Assembly (NCBI GenBank): GCA_943324565.2
Contig: CALPMC020000010.1
Location: 1 to 50,522 of the forward strand
Reading direction: 5' to 3'
DNA: 50,522 nt
Source of the DNA: Chitinophaga pinensis
GTDB taxonomy: Bacteria > Bacteroidota > Bacteroidia > Flavobacteriales_D > Crocinitomicaceae
Position numbers and translations under genes: made by a program. How positions within the stretch are numbered: the first letter of the stretch is position 1; each line of letters opens with the position of its first letter. Of this stretch, positions 37,046 to 45,911 are shown in pieces. The notes under the pieces are model-generated. The model saw only the letters and a program-made list of their open reading frames with translations. It searched no databases and was not told the DNA's origin.

Positions 37046-38021
37046 TATTCTCATTTCGCGAACAGATAGCATTGGTGATGTTTTATTGACGTTACCATTT
37101 TGCGCATGGTTGAAAAATCAGTTTCCAGAAGCTAAATTGACTTTTTTAGGTAGAAATTACACCCAAAGTGTTATAGAATCCTTCACTGTAATCGATTCCT
37201 TCATAGCTTTAGAACAATTAAGTAACAAACCAACTTTGGAGAAAGTTAATTTGTTAAAAGGCTTTGATTGTATTATTCATGTTTTTCCAAATAAAGAAAT
37301 TGCGTCGCTAGCAAAACAAGCAAAAATTCAAATTAGAATTGGTACCTCACATCGTTTGTTTCACCTACTTACGTGTAATAAAAGGGTAAATTTTACTAGA
37401 AAGAATTCAGAACTTCACGAAGCACAACTCAATTTTGAATTATTGAAACCAATTGGGTTAAAAGCGATTCCAAGTTTCTCGAGTATTCAAGATGTTGGCG
37501 TAAAATTCAAAGTTAATGCAACAGTATTACCAATTGAAATAACTTCTTTAGACTTTAATAATGTTGTAATTTTACATCCTAAATCCCAAGGAAGTGCAAT
37601 TGAGTGGCCGATAGAAAAGTATATTGGATTAGCTTTGGAATTGGTAAAAATTGGAAAAATTGTTTGCTTCACAGGAACTGAAAGTGAAGGTGTTTTATTT
37701 AGAAATCAATTGCCTAAACATTCAAATATAATTAATACAAGCGGAAAACTGACCTTGCATCAACTCCAGTTTCTGATTTCAAAATCTTACGCTTTAGTAG
37801 CTTGTTCGACAGGTCCATATCACATTGCTGGATTATGTGGAATTAAAGCTATTGGATTATTTTCTGCTCGAATACCCATTCATCCTGGGAGATGGAAAGC
37901 ATTAGGGAAAAGTGCCGTTGCTTTAGTTTATGATGAAAATTGTAAAAATTGTAAAAGCAAAAGTTTTTGTGATTGCATTCAATCTATTTCGGTTGAAAAA
38001 GTGATGCAAGAATTAAATTAA
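37032..38021 (+). CDS. Family 9 glycosyltransferase (ADP-heptose:LPS heptosyltransferase-like)
   Basis: A 329-residue GT-B transferase. The opening ILISRTDSIGDVLLTLPFCAW and FPEAKLTFLGRNY is the standard heptosyltransferase start. The C-terminal half shows VILHPKSQGSAIEWPIEKY, VCFTGTESEG, ACSTGPYHIAGLCGIKAIGL and a short Cys-rich end (ENCKNCKSKSFCDCI). It likely works on the LPS core together with the overlapping GT2 gene, and it ends 1 base before the next gene. Confidence 0.9.
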   Translation: MKIDNILISRTDSIGDVLLTLPFCAWLKNQFPEAKLTFLGRNYTQSVIESFTVIDSFIALEQLSNKPTLEKVNLLKGFDCIIHVFPNKEIASLAKQAKIQIRIGTSHRLFHLLTCNKRVNFTRKNSELHEAQLNFELLKPIGLKAIPSFSSIQDVGVKFKVNATVLPIEITSLDFNNVVILHPKSQGSAIEWPIEKYIGLALELVKIGKIVCFTGTESEGVLFRNQLPKHSNIINTSGKLTLHQLQFLISKSYALVACSTGPYHIAGLCGIKAIGLFSARIPIHPGRWKALGKSAVALVYDENCKNCKSKSFCDCIQSISVEKVMQELN

Positions 38022-38022
38022 A

Positions 38023-38799
38023 ATGATAAAAACGGGATTGAGATTTATCTTAAACTCCTCCATATTACTGGCTTTTTTTGCCTTTGCATTCACTTTTGGT
38101 TTACACCACAATTGGCAAGAAAAAGTGACGTATTCAAGTACTGTTTTCTTTAGTATAATTGGAATTTACAACTTTCACCGCTTGTTTAAATTCAGCAATA
38201 ACCAATTAACTAAATCACTAAAAATTTGGCTTGAATTAAATCTTCTACCAGTTCAATTATTATGTTTTTTTGGAATTTTATTAAGTAGTTGTTTGTTTTT
38301 ATTTCTATTAAATTTCGAGCTTCAACATCTAGTGTTATTGAGCGTATGTTTACTGATATCTTTGATTTATGTCATTTTGAAATGGCGTGAATTTCCATTT
38401 TTAAAAGCTTTTTTAGTAGCATTGGTTTGGACAATTGTATTAGTTATTCTTCCCAATTTAATGCAAACAAAATTGGAGATTGGAAACATGACTTTCATGC
38501 TGTTTTTTTATGCATTAACAATCCCTCCAGATGCTAGAGATATAACAATGGATCATAAAAAGATGAATACATTGCCACAATTAATAGGAAAGAAATGGTC
38601 TTATAGAATTGCAGTTTTGCTACTTAACTTGTTTGTTTTTCTTCAATCATTTTCGATTGAGACCAAATTTACCCTTGTATTATTTAATACATTCTGGTTT
38701 TCATTTATTCAATATTTAGAATCAAAGAACAAAATTAGAATTGAGTTAGTAGATATGATTTTATTCATTTTTGGGCTTGTATTTTTTACTATGAATTAG
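38023..38799 (+). CDS. UbiA-like multi-pass membrane protein
   Basis: A 258-residue protein with about eight or nine membrane helices. The block IPPDARDITMDHKKMNTLPQ followed by LIGKKW resembles the second Asp-rich motif of UbiA prenyltransferases. The first Asp-rich motif is not evident; the corresponding place reads IYNFHRLFKFSNNQ. It may therefore be a diverged or inactive UbiA relative, or a different membrane family. The start is 1 base after the GT9 gene, so it belongs to that operon, and a role in lipid-linked envelope chemistry is possible. Confidence 0.65.
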   Translation: MIKTGLRFILNSSILLAFFAFAFTFGLHHNWQEKVTYSSTVFFSIIGIYNFHRLFKFSNNQLTKSLKIWLELNLLPVQLLCFFGILLSSCLFLFLLNFELQHLVLLSVCLLISLIYVILKWREFPFLKAFLVALVWTIVLVILPNLMQTKLEIGNMTFMLFFYALTIPPDARDITMDHKKMNTLPQLIGKKWSYRIAVLLLNLFVFLQSFSIETKFTLVLFNTFWFSFIQYLESKNKIRIELVDMILFIFGLVFFTMN

Positions 38800-38922
38800 T
38801 TGCTTTTTCAAGGACTAATTTTTGAGAGAAGCGAAGCCAAATTATAGTTTTAAAATTAATAATCAGTGATAAAACACACAAAAAGCCACAATTCACAAAA
38901 ACTTAACTAATTGATTATCAAT

Positions 38923-38953
38923 AAAAAAAACCAAACAAAGTTGGGTTTTTTTA
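38923..38953 (-). terminator. A/T-rich terminator after tRNA-Ser, possibly bidirectional
   Basis: AAAAAAACC-A-AAC pairs with GTT-G-GGTTTTTTT, about 12 pairs with one mismatch and a short loop. It lies 6 bases beyond the tRNA 3' end on the minus strand and has T-runs on both strands. It can also end the plus-strand operon finishing at 38799. Confidence 0.75.
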
Positions 38954-38958
38954 CTATG

Positions 38959-39046
38959 CGGAGAGAGAGGGATTCGAACCCTCGATAAGCTTTAGACCTA
39001 TACACACTTTCCAGGCGTGCTCCTTAAACCACTCGGACATCTCTCC
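38959..39046 (-). tRNA. tRNA-Ser (anticodon GGA)
   Basis: An 88-base class II tRNA. The acceptor stem is GGAGAGA with TCTCTCC and discriminator G. The anticodon stem CACGC/GTGTG carries the loop CTGGAAA, with anticodon GGA complementary to 39010-39012. There is a long variable arm, and the T arm is GAGGG-TTCGAAT-CCCTC. The 3' CCA is not encoded. It reads UCC and UCU codons. Confidence 0.96.
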
Positions 39047-39104
39047 AATATTAAACTAAAATTCTTAATTAAATTTCGGGTTGCAAAAATACTATTTTTC
39101 TTCA

Positions 39105-40457
39105 CTAAACCTCTAAAAGAAGCATTCCAATTGTAAAATAGATAAATAATCCAATTACATCATTTAAAGTAGTGATGAATGGACCAGTCGCTAAAGCTGG
39201 ATCAATTTTGTATTTATTCAATAGTAGAGGGATAATTGTACCAAGAACAGCAGCGAAAATAATTACCGTAAACAACGATAAACTCACTACAAATCCAAGT
39301 TGAACAGTTGCAAATACACATGCAATTCCAAAAATCATACTAGCTAACAGCAAACCATTTAATACACCAACAGATGCTTCCTTTAAAATTTTTGGAAGAA
39401 ATTTACCAAGATGTTTGTCGCCCCGAGCTAAACTTTGCACCACTATTGCAGATGATTGAACACCAACATTACCACCCATCGCTGTAATTAATGGAATAAA
39501 AAATGCGAGAGCTGGAATTTGTGTAATACTTCCCTCAAAACGTGATATTACATTTGCACCCAAAACCCCTCCAAACATACCAATAATTAACCATGGTAAA
39601 CGCGCTTTTGAGATGCGCCAAATACTTGCATTGGATTCCATCGGTTCCGTAATACCTGTGGCCAACTGGAAATCTTTATCTGCCTCTTCTTTTATGAAGT
39701 CTACAACGTCGTCCAAGGTAATTCTTCCGACCAATTTATTTTGATAATCTACAACTGGCACTGACACCAAGTCGTATTTTTCCATCACTTCCGAAACGAT
39801 CTCTACTGAATCACTTGTTTTGACTGAAATAATGTTTTTTGATTGAAATAAATCAGCAATTTTTGTTGCAGATCCAGCAAATAGAATACGTTTTAATGAC
39901 AAGACACCCAATAGTTTATCACTTTCATCTACTACAAAAATATTATAAACCTTTTCTACGTCTTCTGCTTGCTTGCGCAATTCTTCCAATGCATAATTTA
40001 CTGGCCAATCTAATTGTGCTTGAAAAAATTCTTTCTGCATCAAACCACCAGCCGTGTCTTCATCATAATTCAATAAATCCACAATGTCTTCTGCCGCTTC
40101 ATCATCTTCCATTTGGGAAATTACCTCCTGAATTTTTTCATTTGGTAAATCCCCTAAAATGTCGGCGGCATCATCTGAGTCTAAGTTTTCTAACTGATCT
40201 GCAAACTCTTTTGTGGAAAGAGAAGCCAAAAAGCGATCGCGCACTTCTTCGTCTAATTCCATCAAAATATCCGCTTGTAAATCTTCGTCTACAAGAAAAT
40301 AAATCAGTTTTGCCTCATCATTAGTTAACTTGTCAAGGATTTCGGCAATCTCAGCGTAATGCAATTCCAATACATTTTCTCGAATCCATTGAAGATCCTG
40401 CTCCGCTATTTTCAAACGAAGAACTTCAAGAAAATCTTTGGTTAGTTCAAAACGCAT
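39105..40457 (-). CDS. mgtE: Magnesium transporter MgtE
   Basis: A 450-residue Mg2+ channel. The N-terminal superhelical domain (about 20-130) carries repeated acidic motifs (DSDDAADILGDLPNEK, MEDDEAAEDIVDLL, DEDTAGGLM). Two CBS domains follow (about 140-260; VVDESDKLLGVLSLKRI, VPVVDYQNKLVGRITLDDV). Five C-terminal membrane helices include FFIPLITAMGGNVGVQSSAI and the Mg2+-site region ALATGPFITTLNDVIGLFIY. The cytoplasmic domains gate the channel by intracellular Mg2+. It lies 37 bases from pdxA in the same direction. Confidence 0.96.
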   Translation of the reverse strand: MRFELTKDFLEVLRLKIAEQDLQWIRENVLELHYAEIAEILDKLTNDEAKLIYFLVDEDLQADILMELDEEVRDRFLASLSTKEFADQLENLDSDDAADILGDLPNEKIQEVISQMEDDEAAEDIVDLLNYDEDTAGGLMQKEFFQAQLDWPVNYALEELRKQAEDVEKVYNIFVVDESDKLLGVLSLKRILFAGSATKIADLFQSKNIISVKTSDSVEIVSEVMEKYDLVSVPVVDYQNKLVGRITLDDVVDFIKEEADKDFQLATGITEPMESNASIWRISKARLPWLIIGMFGGVLGANVISRFEGSITQIPALAFFIPLITAMGGNVGVQSSAIVVQSLARGDKHLGKFLPKILKEASVGVLNGLLLASMIFGIACVFATVQLGFVVSLSLFTVIIFAAVLGTIIPLLLNKYKIDPALATGPFITTLNDVIGLFIYFTIGMLLLEV

Positions 40458-40494
40458 TTTTTACTTTAAATAGTTAAATAACAATTACTTATAA

Positions 40495-41577
40495 TTAAAA
40501 CTCTCTTCTTTCTCTCACAATTTCTGTTTTGATTTGAAGTGGATTTTCTGTTATTTGTTTTACAAATTTTCTATTTCTATAGATGTCCATTGCCATGTAA
40601 ATTGCACTTCTAAATGATGCTTCAGAAGCCAAATTTTTTCCTGCAATGTCAAAAGCAGTGCCGTGATCTGGAGAAGTTCTAACGATTGGTAAACCTGCAG
40701 AAAAATTTACACCATCTTCAAATGAAAGCGCTTTGAATGCTGTCAATCCTTGATCGTGGTACATTGCAAGCACACCATCAAATTGATTTTTAGCATTTGA
40801 ACCAAAGAATCCATCTGCGGCAAATGGACCGTAGGCTAATATTCCTTCACTTTTCGCTTCATTTATTGCTGGAATAATTTGTTCTTTTTCTTCCGTACCA
40901 ATTTTTCCATTTTCTCCTGCGTGAGGATTCAAACCAAAAACGGCAATTTTAGGACGAACCAAATTAAAATCGCGCTTCAAACTATTTTCAAATACTTTGA
41001 TTTTACTCAAAATAGCATCTTTTGTCAAGGCTTTACTCACTTCATTGATTGGAATATGAGTGGTAACCAAAGCGACGCGTAAAAACGGTGAAGCAAGAAT
41101 CATCAATGCTTCGTCCACGTTAGAATATTTTGCAAGGTATTCGGTGTGACCAGGAAAATCAAACCCAGCACTTTTCATCGCATCTTTCGAGAAAGGCGCA
41201 GTTACCAAAACATCTATTTTCCCATCCGCTAAATCAGCTGTAGCTGCCTCTAATGATTTCAAAGCATATTTCCCTCCTGTTACGTTTGAAACGCCAGGTT
41301 GTATATCCACTTCTTCATCCCAACAGTTTACAATATTGATTTTTTTGTTTTGAATGTCAGCTCCGGTTCGGCAATTTTGGTAACTGAATTCGTGGATTTG
41401 GAGCATTTTTTTATAAAATGAAATCACTTTTGAAGAGCCATAAATTACAGGTGTAATATCACTTAATATACGATTGTCCTTCAATGCTTTAATGATAATC
41501 TCAGGACCAATGCCATTGATATCACCAAGGGTAATTCCAACTTTAATATTTTCAGATGAAAGAATTTCTTTTTCCAT
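40495..41577 (-). CDS. pdxA: 4-hydroxythreonine-4-phosphate dehydrogenase
   Basis: A 360-residue enzyme of the DXP-dependent pyridoxal phosphate pathway. It oxidises 4-phosphohydroxy-L-threonine using NAD. Typical blocks are VGITLGDINGIGPEII at the start, VTAPFSKDAMKSAGF, DFPGHTEYLAKY, FGLNPHAGENGKIGTEE, GVLAMYHDQGLTAFKAL and RTSPDHGTAFDIAGK. The metal-binding histidines are in these motifs. The start is 3 bases after the aminopeptidase stop, so they probably share a transcript. Confidence 0.96.
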   Translation of the reverse strand: MEKEILSSENIKVGITLGDINGIGPEIIIKALKDNRILSDITPVIYGSSKVISFYKKMLQIHEFSYQNCRTGADIQNKKINIVNCWDEEVDIQPGVSNVTGGKYALKSLEAATADLADGKIDVLVTAPFSKDAMKSAGFDFPGHTEYLAKYSNVDEALMILASPFLRVALVTTHIPINEVSKALTKDAILSKIKVFENSLKRDFNLVRPKIAVFGLNPHAGENGKIGTEEKEQIIPAINEAKSEGILAYGPFAADGFFGSNAKNQFDGVLAMYHDQGLTAFKALSFEDGVNFSAGLPIVRTSPDHGTAFDIAGKNLASEASFRSAIYMAMDIYRNRKFVKQITENPLQIKTEIVRERREF

Positions 41578-41580
41578 TAA

Positions 41581-42981
41581 TTATTTGCTATAATGAGTTT
41601 TTAAAAATTGATAAAGCAAGCGCACACCTGCTCCAGTTCCACCTTGTCCTTTGTAATCTTCTTTTGCGTCAAGCCAAGTTGGACCAGCAACGTCCATGTG
41701 AATGTAAGGTGATTTTGCAAAATGTTCTAAGAATTTACCTGCTGAAATCATTCCTGCGTTTGCACTTCCTATATTTTTCAAATCAGCGATTTTTGATTTC
41801 ATGTGTTTGCCGTAATCATCCCAAAATGGAAAACGAACAACGCGCTCATGCACTTCATTTCCCGCTTCTTCCAAGCTTTCAAAATACTTGTCTTTGGCAT
41901 TTCCCATAATGATACTTGCTTCTGTTCCAATTGCTCGAACGGCAGCACCCGTAAGTGTTGCGGCATCAATCACAATTTCTGGATTGTATTTTTTAGAATA
42001 AGCCAAAGCATCTGCCAAAATCATTCGACCTTCAGCATCTGTATTTAGAACCTCAACCGTTGTTCCGTCAAACATTGTAATTACATCTCCAGGCGTGTAA
42101 GCGTTTCCTCCTGGACGATTATCAGTAGCAGGAACAAGCACAATAATGTGAACGTTTAATTTCTGTAAAGCCGCCAAATACAAAGCTCCAACTACAGCCG
42201 CAGCTCCAGCCATATCACTTTTCATCGTGTCCATTGACCCTGGAGTTGGCTTTAAACTTAATCCTCCTGTATCGTAAACCACCCCTTTTCCAACTAGAAC
42301 AATCGGGTTTTTATTTACAGGTTTTTTAGGTTTATATTCTGCAATTGTAAATGTTGGTGGATCGATAGAACCTTTGTTAACAGCTAATAAACCACCCATT
42401 CTAAGTGATTCAATTTGCGTTTTTTCCAACACTTGTACTTGAAATCCTGCTTCGTTTCCAAGTTCTACAATTTGGTTAGCTAATTGCTCAGCGTTCAAAT
42501 GTGAAACAGGAGTGTTTACAGAAGTTCTAGCCCAAAAAACAGCTTTTATGGTATTGTTTAACTCGGAAATTTTAGCTTCACTCACCTCATCGGTTACTGA
42601 AATAGCCATTAATTTATGAAAAGTCGGTTTGCTAAAATGTTGTTTAAACTCGTAACTACTCAAAGCAATTCCTTCAGCAACTGCCAATGAAGCTTTTGAA
42701 GTCCCTTGAATATGAACGGATTCGTTCTCTTTATTGATATAATCAAAAATTTTGGAACCTGCGATTCTTAAATCTTCTGCGTTTTGATTTTCATCCACCA
42801 AAAACACAAATCCAGTTGGAAGTTTAAAAAAGTCAAATTTCTTTTCAGCATCAACTTGAAATGCTTTGATAATATCTGTTGAAAGTCCAGCAAATTCTTG
42901 TTTTTTCTTCGTTGATTTACCGATAATAAAGACAATAGCAGCGCCTTCAATCGCGGAATTATTTTGTTTAATTTCAATCAT
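41581..42981 (-). CDS. M17 family leucyl aminopeptidase
   Basis: Starting at the ATG at 42981 gives 466 residues; an ATG at 43020 would add 13 residues of no family character. The C-terminal catalytic domain has the metal ligands and active-site Lys in VGKGVVYDTGGLSLKP, MKSDMAGAAAVVGAL, VLVPATDNRPGGNAYTPGD, the signature NTDAEGRMILADALAY and DAATLTGAAVRAIG. The N-terminal half is the more variable macro-like domain. It should act as a cytoplasmic hexamer releasing N-terminal amino acids, and it lies directly upstream of pdxA. Confidence 0.94.
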   Translation of the reverse strand: MIEIKQNNSAIEGAAIVFIIGKSTKKKQEFAGLSTDIIKAFQVDAEKKFDFFKLPTGFVFLVDENQNAEDLRIAGSKIFDYINKENESVHIQGTSKASLAVAEGIALSSYEFKQHFSKPTFHKLMAISVTDEVSEAKISELNNTIKAVFWARTSVNTPVSHLNAEQLANQIVELGNEAGFQVQVLEKTQIESLRMGGLLAVNKGSIDPPTFTIAEYKPKKPVNKNPIVLVGKGVVYDTGGLSLKPTPGSMDTMKSDMAGAAAVVGALYLAALQKLNVHIIVLVPATDNRPGGNAYTPGDVITMFDGTTVEVLNTDAEGRMILADALAYSKKYNPEIVIDAATLTGAAVRAIGTEASIIMGNAKDKYFESLEEAGNEVHERVVRFPFWDDYGKHMKSKIADLKNIGSANAGMISAGKFLEHFAKSPYIHMDVAGPTWLDAKEDYKGQGGTGAGVRLLYQFLKTHYSK

Positions 42982-43091
42982 TGTATCGCGGATTTTAAAA
43001 GTCAGTAATAGAATGTACAAATATAGGGATTAAGGCTAAGGTAAAGGCAAGGAGGTGGAATTGAATTTACTTCTCAATCAACCTCGATTTA

Positions 43092-44138
43092 TCATTCATC
43101 CTGATTATTCTTGTCTATCAACTTTAACATCTCTTTGTCAAAATCGGAAATAAAATTTTGATCTTGAATGATTCTATATTTTTCAAACTCACTTTCTGCG
43201 TGTGCTTTGGCTATTTCAGCAGTTACTTTACCGGCGTTTTGTAAAATTTCTCTATCAGTGGCTTCAATAAATTTATTCAAACGATTTTCCCAATCTTCCA
43301 TTGTCATAGGGATTTGTCGAATAGCCATATCTTCTGCTATATCTAAATAGGCAGAAACTAATCGTTGTAATTGTTGCATTTCGTTTTCTGACAAATAATT
43401 TTTTGCAACGCTTACATCAAACTTTTGAATTTTACCATTTGGAGCATCTTGCCAAGTAGTAAGTCCCATATTTTCTGATTGATGATTTGCTCTATTTATG
43501 ATAATTTCTGCAGCCGTTTGCCCGTGAATGGCCCAATGGAGTTTGTTTTGAACGGTAGCGAAAAAACGTTTAGTTGCATTAGCAGTAATATCGTAATCAA
43601 TTGCCGTACTGTATATATCCGTAATTTTTTGATAGAATTTACGCTCACTCAATCGAATTTCTCTAATTCGTTGGAGTTGTTCTTCAAAGTATTTTTTACC
43701 TAGTATTGTTCCGTCATTTTTAAGACGTTCATCATCCATAGCAAAGCCCTTAATTGTAAATTCTTGTACAATTTGTGTAGCCCATTTTCTAAACTGAACA
43801 GCTCGCTCTGAATTAACTTTATATCCAACGGCTATAATTGCAGAAAGACTATAGTGTTTTGTATTATAATTTTTGCCATCAGAAGCAGTTATCCGGAATT
43901 TCCGGATAACTGCTTCTTCTTGTAACTCGTTGTCTTTAAATATTTTTTGAAGGTGTTCGTTAATGGTTCTAACATTCACACTATACAATTCTCCCATCAT
44001 TTTTTGTGATAACCAAATATTCTCATCTGCATAAATAGCTTCAACTCCTCCCTCTCCAGAAGCTGCAATAAAAGTTAGGTATTCTGCTGATGAAGAGCGA
44101 ATTATTTCCTTTGATTTCGATTTTTTATTGTCTTTCAT
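43092..44138 (-). CDS. RhuM family protein
   Basis: A 348-residue protein of the Virulence_RhuM family. It starts with a small DNA-binding-like region (WLSQKMMGELYSVNVRTINE, HLQKIFKDNEL, VIRKFRITASDGKNYNTKHY, SLSAIIAVGYKVNSERAVQF). A helical middle (RKFYQKITDIYSTAIDYD, FATVQNKLHWAIHGQTAAEI) and a charged C-terminal coil follow. The family is named after a Salmonella pathogenicity island gene and is scattered through bacteria on mobile or accessory loci; its biochemical role is unsettled. Here it stands alone between two housekeeping genes with about 110 and 220 non-coding bases on either side, so it is probably an acquired accessory gene. Confidence 0.9.
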   Translation of the reverse strand: MKDNKKSKSKEIIRSSSAEYLTFIAASGEGGVEAIYADENIWLSQKMMGELYSVNVRTINEHLQKIFKDNELQEEAVIRKFRITASDGKNYNTKHYSLSAIIAVGYKVNSERAVQFRKWATQIVQEFTIKGFAMDDERLKNDGTILGKKYFEEQLQRIREIRLSERKFYQKITDIYSTAIDYDITANATKRFFATVQNKLHWAIHGQTAAEIIINRANHQSENMGLTTWQDAPNGKIQKFDVSVAKNYLSENEMQQLQRLVSAYLDIAEDMAIRQIPMTMEDWENRLNKFIEATDREILQNAGKVTAEIAKAHAESEFEKYRIIQDQNFISDFDKEMLKLIDKNNQDE

Positions 44139-44362
44139 TTTAGTATTTGACTAGTTTTTTGGAGGGGTATTCTTTTGAATTTTTACGTAGTTTTAATAGC
44201 TAAATATACATAAATTTCTGATAAGTTTTACTTCTTACTGTAAAGTATTTTGGGGTGTTTTTTTTAATTCAACAGTATGCAGATTTGAGATGAACCTTTT
44301 CCACTACACATATATTCATTGTAAGATATAAACTTTCCAACATCAGACTACTATACGAACAA

Positions 44363-45394
44363 TCACAACCCTTCAACCAACCCACTATCCTCTTCCCAAA
44401 ATTTATCAATCAATCGTGGAATAGGGAAATTTGATAATTCTGAAAGTGCTATTTCAAGTTGATTTTCTGGAATTTTATTTGATGGTTCAACGACTGCAAA
44501 ATGAGCAAAAAGCTGTTGATGCGATAAAATGTGCTTGTATTCTTTGGAGATAAATTTAGATTTCAAACTAGCTAAATAAGACTGTTTTTCTTCGATTGAA
44601 GTAAATTCAAGCAAAGGAAACTGATACAAATGCTGCCAAATCCCTTTCTCTTTGCGTTTTTCGATACGAATGGTTTGACTCGGAGAAAGTTCAATTAAAT
44701 AAACGAAATAGCGCGGAGTGACCTTGGTTTTCTTTGATTTCACAGGTCTTTGGGTGATGGTTTTGTTTTGATACGCCAAACACTGAAACTGCAGTGGGCA
44801 AGCAGCACAATCAGGATTTACAGGAACACATTGAAGCGCTCCAAATTCCATAATAGCTTGGTTATATGTAGCAGGATTTTTCTTGTCAATTAGTTCATTT
44901 GCAAGTAATTCAAAGGTTTTTTTTCCTTGCGTGGAATCGATTGCTTCTTCAATGTCAAAAACGCGACTTAGCACCCGATACACATTTCCATCAACTACCG
45001 CTTTAGCCTCATCAAACGCAAAGGAAGCAATTGCTGCTGCTGTGTATGGTCCAATTCCAGTGAGTTTTAATAATTCGCTGTATGTTGAAGGAAACTCACC
45101 CTTGTAAATCTCCACAACTTCTTTTGCCGTTTTGTGCAAATTTCTTGCTCTGTTGTAATAACCAAGTCCTTGCCAATCATTTAAGATTTCTTGTTCGTCC
45201 GCAGCGGCAAGTTCAGAGACGAAAGGATAATTTTGAAGAAATTTATGAAAATAAGGTAAGCCTTGTTCGACCCTCGTTTGTTGTAAAATAACCTCACTCA
45301 ACCAAATTACATAGGCACTTTTTGTTGTTCGCCAAGGCAAATCACGCTTGTTTTTATGGTACCAATCGATGATTATATATTGAAATTGAATCAT
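44363..45394 (-). CDS. mutY: A/G-specific adenine glycosylase MutY
   Basis: A 343-residue DNA repair enzyme that removes adenine opposite 8-oxoguanine. Catalytic Glu34 lies in WLSEVILQQTRVEQG and the helix-hairpin-helix is LKLTGIGPYTAAAIASFA. The catalytic Asp135 is in AVVDGNVYRVLSRVF. The 4Fe-4S loop has Cys189, 196, 199 and 205 (spacing 6-2-5) in QCVPVNPDCAACPLQFQC. A C-terminal NUDIX-like domain (about 230-343) reads the 8-oxoG. It is divergent from the HU gene. Confidence 0.96.
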   Translation of the reverse strand: MIQFQYIIIDWYHKNKRDLPWRTTKSAYVIWLSEVILQQTRVEQGLPYFHKFLQNYPFVSELAAADEQEILNDWQGLGYYNRARNLHKTAKEVVEIYKGEFPSTYSELLKLTGIGPYTAAAIASFAFDEAKAVVDGNVYRVLSRVFDIEEAIDSTQGKKTFELLANELIDKKNPATYNQAIMEFGALQCVPVNPDCAACPLQFQCLAYQNKTITQRPVKSKKTKVTPRYFVYLIELSPSQTIRIEKRKEKGIWQHLYQFPLLEFTSIEEKQSYLASLKSKFISKEYKHILSHQQLFAHFAVVEPSNKIPENQLEIALSELSNFPIPRLIDKFWEEDSGLVEGL

Positions 45395-45452
45395 TTATGA
45401 AAATTTTTGTGATTTTTTTTGTGAAAATTAAGAATATAAACAATCTAAAAGG

Positions 45453-45460
45453 TACTTTTG
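45453..45460 (+). promoter_or_regulatory. -7 element of the HU gene
   Basis: TACTTTTG fits TAnnTTTG and lies 47 bases before the HU ATG. No well-placed -33 box was identified. Confidence 0.5.
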
Positions 45461-45507
45461 TGCCCGCAAAAGAAAGAAATATTAATAACTATTAATCTCT
45501 AATTAAA

Positions 45508-45798
45508 ATGACAAAAGCAGACATTGTTGCAGGAATTGCAGATGAAACTGGATTAGAAAGAGCAGAAGCTCTAAGAGCTGTTGAAGCATTTATGAACGCC
45601 ATTAAAGTATCTTTGGCAAATGGTCAAAATGTTTATTTGAGAGGTTTTGGAAGTTTTATTGTGAAAGAAAGAGCACAAAAAACAGGAAGAAACATTTCAG
45701 AAAATACTACAATCATTATTCCTGCTCATAACATCCCCTCTTTCAAACCATCAAAAACATTTGTTGAGGAAGTAAAAAATAAAGTTGTCGTTAAATAA
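45508..45798 (+). CDS. HU-family DNA-binding protein
   Basis: A 96-residue nucleoid protein of the HU/IHF family. It has the N-terminal helices (MTKADIVAGIADETGLERAE), the dimer strand VYLRGFGSFIVKERAQKTGR and the flexible DNA-binding arm. The arm carries HNIPSFKPSK in place of the usual proline-containing NPKTG and PAxxVPxFKPGK motifs. It bends and compacts DNA as a dimer. The gene has its own promoter and ends 40 bases before a terminator hairpin. Confidence 0.95.
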   Translation: MTKADIVAGIADETGLERAEALRAVEAFMNAIKVSLANGQNVYLRGFGSFIVKERAQKTGRNISENTTIIIPAHNIPSFKPSKTFVEEVKNKVVVK

Positions 45799-45830
45799 TT
45801 TGAGCAATTAAATTTTTTATAAAATTTTAT

Positions 45831-45838
45831 TACCTTTG
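45831..45838 (+). promoter_or_regulatory. -7 element before the AURKAIP1/COX24-like gene
   Basis: TACCTTTG fits TAnnTTTG exactly and abuts the hairpin at 45839-45869. Transcription would begin at the foot of that hairpin, about 70 bases before the 30-codon gene. Confidence 0.55.
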
Positions 45839-45869
45839 CACTCCCTTTTCCAAAGAAGGGAGTGTTTTT
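45839..45869 (+). terminator. Terminator hairpin after HU, or leader attenuator of the next gene
   Basis: A 9-bp stem (CACTCCCTT with AAGGGAGTG) has an 8-base loop and a TTTTT tail. It is 41 bases after the HU stop, so it can be its terminator. It also begins exactly at the predicted start of the transcript from the TACCTTTG promoter, which resembles the arrangement before rimP. Confidence 0.8.
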
Positions 45870-45911
45870 GTTTAGAATCAATCATCTTTATAATAATTAA
45901 TACACGATATT

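Noticed and set aside
39839-40324. Plus-strand open frame of 161 codons opposite mgtE
   Set aside because: It is antisense to well-conserved MgtE motifs, and its composition (Leu, His, Gln rich) is what the reverse complement of that coding sequence produces.
43092-44138. RhuM gene as part of a toxin-antitoxin or restriction system
   Set aside because: No partner gene lies beside it; both neighbours are clear housekeeping genes.
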